Shown one piece after another: positions 33,900 through 64,000 of a stretch of DNA of 64,000 bases. The stretch comes from Anodontia alba. Taxonomy: Eukaryota > Mollusca > Bivalvia > Lucinida > Lucinidae. The DNA lies in NCBI GenBank assembly GCA_964016985.1, contig OZ024821.1, forward strand, positions 10,188,550 through 10,252,549, read 5' to 3'. Below the pieces are notes generated by a model, which was not told the origin of the DNA, did no database searches, and saw nothing but the letters and a program-made list of their open reading frames with translations. Each line of letters starts with the position of its first letter. Positions within the stretch are counted from its first letter, which is position 1. The position numbers and the translations under genes are program-made.

Positions 33900-34233
33900 T
33901 ACCGTATTCAACCTAATTACCGCACAGTGCACTTAGGTTTTTCAAAATTACTGGGAAAACTTGCAGTAGAATATGTATCCACCTATACTAAGGGTACACT
34001 TAAAACACAATCAGCAAAGGACTTATCAAATGAAGCTCATGCTATGTTTTTGTGCATGTTTTTTTCTGATTTTCTTTATAAAGGCATATGTTACGATGCA
34101 ATTCAAATGGGTACCCACAACATATGCCTTTATAAAGAAGAGTACAAAAAGTACACTGGCTGTAATCTTAAGACTGGATTTGCTTGACTGTGCACTTATA
34201 GAGGTATGTGTGGTAATTAGGTTGAATACGGTA
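33900..34233. mobile_element. TACCGTATTC MITE (TA-flanked)
   Basis: Inverted termini TACCGTATTCAACCTAATTA and TAATTAGGTTGAATACGGTA, extended by CCGCACAGTGCACTTA-like words at each side. TA edges suggest a Tc1/mariner-type target. Inside, AAAGGCATATGTTACGATG and CCACAACATATGCCTTTAT are arms of an incomplete hairpin of the HP-A kind. Confidence 0.8.
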
Positions 34234-34374
34234 TTGATATTTTTCTTCTGTCTCCACGAAAACATATACTGTGGTACTCATCAGAAGTGCCTCATAGAGG
34301 TGCTTCTAATGAGTACCCACAATAAATGTTTTCATGGTGAAATATATTTACCTGATACCCACTCTTATCTAGAC

Positions 34375-34601
34375 TGATTGAGTTGGTGTTTAACGACATG
34401 TCAACCCTTGTGGGTCATTTTGTGTTGTCTCCCAGAGAAAGGAAGAAGAGAAATAGAAGAGATAATAGAGGAGATGAAAGAGAAGTAAAATGAATGAAAG
34501 TGAAGAAACAGAAGAAATAAAAACATTCCCCCTCAACCTTTACCTGCTGCAAGGATAGCAGGCCTTGCCCAACTGTAAGCCAATATCAGTTGGACTCTCA
34601 C
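34375..34601 (-). mobile_element. SINE-C, copy 1
   Basis: Inserted in the HP-A terminus with the 6-bp duplication CTAGAC (34369-34374, 34602-34607). On the minus strand it contains CCAACTGATATTGGCTTACA, GGGCAAGGCCTGCTATCCTT and a C/T-rich middle. It ends GGGTTGACATGTCGTTAAAC then ACCAACTC, a variant of the tail shared by SINE-A and SINE-B. A tRNA origin is not clear. Confidence 0.8.
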
Positions 34602-35258
34602 CTAGACCTATGCTCAGTATGAACAACTTATATTTTCATAGAGAAGTAAGAAAAATATTATGTGGGTCATCCCTCTTATCTGGAGCAATATGTTGTAGTA
34701 TTCAACAGAAGCCCAACTGAAATAAGAAGAATATTTACCTGAATACCCCCTTTTCTAGAGCTAATAGATACACATTTTCTCATTTCTCCATAAAATCATG
34801 TTGTGGGTACTCCTTAAAACCTCTCTCTGGAACATTCTACTGAGTATCCACATTTTTATGGAAAATTCAGAAAGTATGTTTTGCTTAAAAAAGACATTAT
34901 CTTCATTGAAGATACATATTTTACTTCCACCCTCATTTCAGCTGGGTACCAGGTGCAAATTTCACCATTATTTTAGCCACATTTTTACCTCAATAAAGTT
35001 GTTTCTACAATAATATGGAAACTCACTTAAACTGAAGTAAAACTTAAGCCAAACAATTTTGGTGGAACAGGACCCACGAAGATTTATGACAAACTTGAAG
35101 GTAAATAGCTAAGGTCCAAACCAACGTATGCTTGCAGGAGTTAGTGTTCCACAATAATTTCAACAGTACCAGGCAATTCCAAAAACAATCAGAAAAGGCA
35201 CATGTCTGAATGTCAATGCACAGGCTGATCTGGGCCTTCACCTGCTGTATATATCACA

Positions 35259-35448
35259 CAGCTTCAGATAAGGCACTTTTTTTTCAACCTAAGAATACAG
35301 ACATTTTTCTATTTCTCCATGGAAACATATGTTGTGGTACTCATCAGAAGTGCCTCGCCGAGGCGCTTCTAATGATTACCTACAACATATGTTTTCGTGG
35401 AGAAATAAGAAAAAAATTTACTTGATACCCCCTCTTATCAAGAGCTAT
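35259..35448. mobile_element. HP-A MITE, copy 8
   Basis: Starts AGCTTCAGATAAGGCAC, ends CTCTTATCAAGAGCTA. Hairpin GAAGTGCCTCGCCGAGGCGCTTC has one G-T type mismatch; the lower stem AACATATGTTGTGG is complete. Confidence 0.8.
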
Positions 35449-35718
35449 GTATCATAAGAGACCTACTCCAAATTTCTGCCTTATTCAGTCTCCATTACTT
35501 CACCAAACCCATATTATAGTTCCCTAACTTCGGTCTTAACTTCTCTTCCACTGTTCGAAAGATTATAAGCACAACTGGTTTTTAAGATTATCACAGTACT
35601 TGAAGATTCTCCCCAACATAAGGGAAGACCTCCTTCACTACATATGAACACCCCTATGGAAATGCAAACCAAGGGATGTTAGCCAGCCTCTGCTTGGGTT
35701 ATTCCATGAAGATCCCCT

Positions 35719-35903
35719 TAGCTCTAGGTAAGATATGTTATCAGGTAATTTTTTTATTTCTCCACAAAAACATACATTATGGGTACTCATTAGAAGCACC
35801 TCACAGAGGTGCTTCTAATGAGTACCCACAATGTATGTTTTCATGGAAAAATAAGAAAAATATCAATACTTTTTTGGTTGAAAAAGAACCTTATCTGGAG
35901 CTA
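35719..35903. mobile_element. HP-A MITE, copy 9, in the PKN 3' region
   Basis: Starts TAGCTCTAGGTAAGAT, ends CTTATCTGGAGCTA. Its hairpin (35771-35837) is perfect, with GAAGCACCTC pairing with GAGGTGCTTC. It lies 41 bp past the PKN stop codon and supplies a minus-strand AATAAA (35753-35758), a candidate poly(A) signal for PKN. Confidence 0.85.
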
Positions 35904-35944
35904 TGGAGTCCTGTTTCCTAGAAATTAGGCTGTTTCTCAAGACG

Positions 35945-62743
<26,799 letters not shown>

Positions 62744-62769
62744 CTGAAACATATATGTAATACTCTATC

Positions 62770-62930
62770 ATAGCTTCAACCAAAAAGTATTAATATTTTT
62801 CTTATTTCTTCATGAAAACATGTTGTGGGTGCTCATTAGAAGTGCCTCACTGAGGCACTTCTAATGAGTACCCACAACATATGTTTCTGTGGAGAAATAA
62901 GAAAAATATTTTGTGGCTACTCTGGAGCTA
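62770..62930. mobile_element. HP-A MITE, copy 12
   Basis: Starts TAGCTTCAACCAAAAAGT, ends CTACTCTGGAGCTA. The hairpin GAAGTGCCTCACTGAGGCACTTC is perfect and its lower stem ATGTTGTGGGTGCTCATTAG is nearly so. It starts 27 bp from the PKN exon acceptor. Confidence 0.85.
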
Positions 62931-63239
62931 TGTTTATTCTGACAGACATGCCATTAACAGCAAACAATGTAGAACTAAAGGAGTACTCTGCATGAGCTGT
63001 CATGAGACAAACAGAACCTCTGAAAGCAAGGAATACACAAGGAAAGTGAAAATAGCAGACTGTGTTTTATTGGATCTATTTGTGAACAGTAAAATAATTA
63101 GCAACATAGCTTATGCTTCCTAGCACCAGCTTGAGTAAATTCCTATTTACAGTAAAAAGTATTCAAAATGGGTTCATTGATCCCAAAGGACTAGAAAGTA
63201 CTAACTACACTGCATTAAAATATTGTTTTCTTAGTAAGT

Positions 63240-63370
63240 CTTCATATTTTATAGAAATTGGCTGCTAGACAATTCACATGAAATGTCAAGCCTTAATTGT
63301 TCTGAAGAATAAAAAAAAAATATGCATATTTTTTAATGTCCTCTGCCATAAATTTCAAACATAGCTTGCC
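63240..63370. mobile_element. HP-C MITE fragment
   Basis: AGACAATTCACATGAAATGT and a diverged TGTCCTCTGCCATAAATT end; the left arm is degraded. Confidence 0.45.
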
Positions 63371-63498
63371 ATTTCTAAGATGATTCACAGAAAATGTGGC
63401 CACTTTTTGGAAATACAATAAACGATTTTACAATGCCCACTAGTATGTGAATCACACACTGCAAAAAGCTTAGCCAGGTAATGAATACACCCAAAAGA

Positions 63499-63691
63499 CT
63501 GATTGTGCTGGGGTTTAATGACACGACGACCCTTATGGGTCATTTTTGTGTCATCTCCCAGAGAAAGGCAGCCCCTCTACCCTTACCCGCTACAAAGACA
63601 GCAGGCCTTGCCCAACTGGAAGCCAATATCAGTTGGACGCCCAAGTGATGTAAGATGTCAGATACCTTCGCCACACCCAACCACCCCCTAA
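63499..63691 (-). mobile_element. SINE-C, copy with internal deletion
   Basis: Flanks ACCCAAAAGA (63489-63498) and ACCCAAATGA (63692-63701) form a 10-bp duplication with one mismatch. It lacks the purine-rich middle of the copy in pol but keeps both ends. Confidence 0.85.
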
Positions 63692-63701
63692 ACCCAAATG
63701 A

Positions 63702-64000
63702 TGTTGCTGCCATTTTGCAATGGGAGACAACTTTGAAGACAGAAAGTTGCCTCCTTAGTACTTGATGTTTTTCAAAAATGGTGGCTACTATCAAAGGAAA
63801 GAATTTGATGCAAGTATGGGCACATTCAAGAGCAGCTCACAACAGGAAAGGACGCAAAGAGTTCCATGTCAGAGTTATTTCCCTTAGAGGTATACTCAAT
63901 CACCATAAATAAAGTGGACAATGACACCACAGATCTGAAACTACTTTTTGGTTAAAAAAAGGAGAAAAATGTTTGCATTACTAAACACTTTTTGAGTATT
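63702..64000. other. PKN intron, unassigned
   Basis: No exon with HR1 or C2 similarity was recognised and no element boundary is visible up to the window end. Confidence 0.4.

Larger units (their letters stand above)
33864..34612. mobile_element. HP-A MITE split by two insertions
   Basis: Left terminus TAGCTCTTGATCAGATAC, hairpin CATCAGAAGTGCCTCATAGA / GTGCTTCTAATGAGTACC, right terminus CTCTTATCTAGAC...CTATG. The TA-flanked element at 33900-34233 splits the left part and a SINE-C at 34375-34601 splits the right terminus. Confidence 0.75.

Overview
The window is animal nuclear DNA: a low-GC, intron-rich stretch made mostly of mobile-element remains, with one host gene. The host gene is a protein kinase N (PKN/PRK) orthologue on the minus strand. 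The mix of palindromic MITEs, tRNA-derived SINEs, tandem-repeat-bearing elements and a Ty3/gypsy retrotransposon suggests a lophotrochozoan, most likely a bivalve mollusc. That is inference; nothing here fixes the species.

Layout. Positions 1-35,700 hold no host gene I can support. They are dense with short non-autonomous elements, several nested in one another. I labelled families by structure: HP-A, HP-B and HP-C (MITEs with a long central hairpin), PAL-11 (about 107-bp full palindromes of 11-bp units, TA target duplication), TTAA-1 and TTAA-2 (piggyBac-like termini), GGGCCC, CGAG, POGO-1 and POGO-2 (pogo/Tigger-like termini with TA), and AMT. Two larger terminal-inverted-repeat elements lie side by side at 14,553-18,588 and 18,777-20,920. 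Both have about 9-bp target duplications and tandem subterminal motifs. The first contains an inserted element carrying about twelve 145-bp tandem repeats.

Positions 35,945-62,743 carry nine in-phase coding exons of PKN (minus strand). They encode 416 residues: a Pro-rich linker, the whole kinase domain and the AGC C-tail with its stop codon. The HR1 and C2 exons must lie beyond 64,000. The introns contain SINEs (families A, A2, B, C, D), MITEs, a 53-bp minisatellite (42,164-43,058), a 306-bp tandem duplication (48,124-48,738) and a complete LTR retrotransposon.

The retrotransposon (51,212-62,329, plus strand, opposite to PKN) has about 1,047-bp LTRs that differ at roughly 7 bases plus 2 indels, so it is young. 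It has a 2.6-kb leader, a gag gene with one CCHC knuckle, and a pol gene (protease, RT, RNase H, integrase) split by one SINE-C insertion with a 13-bp target duplication. It landed in the T-tract of an HP-A MITE beside a PKN exon, giving the order of events PKN intron, then MITE, then LTR element, then SINE.

The most unusual patterns are: a stem-loop cassette with compensated stem changes shared by MITEs whose ends are unrelated; TA-flanked palindromes built of 11-bp units; SINE families with different heads but a common 3' tail; and an ATGA gag/pol junction.
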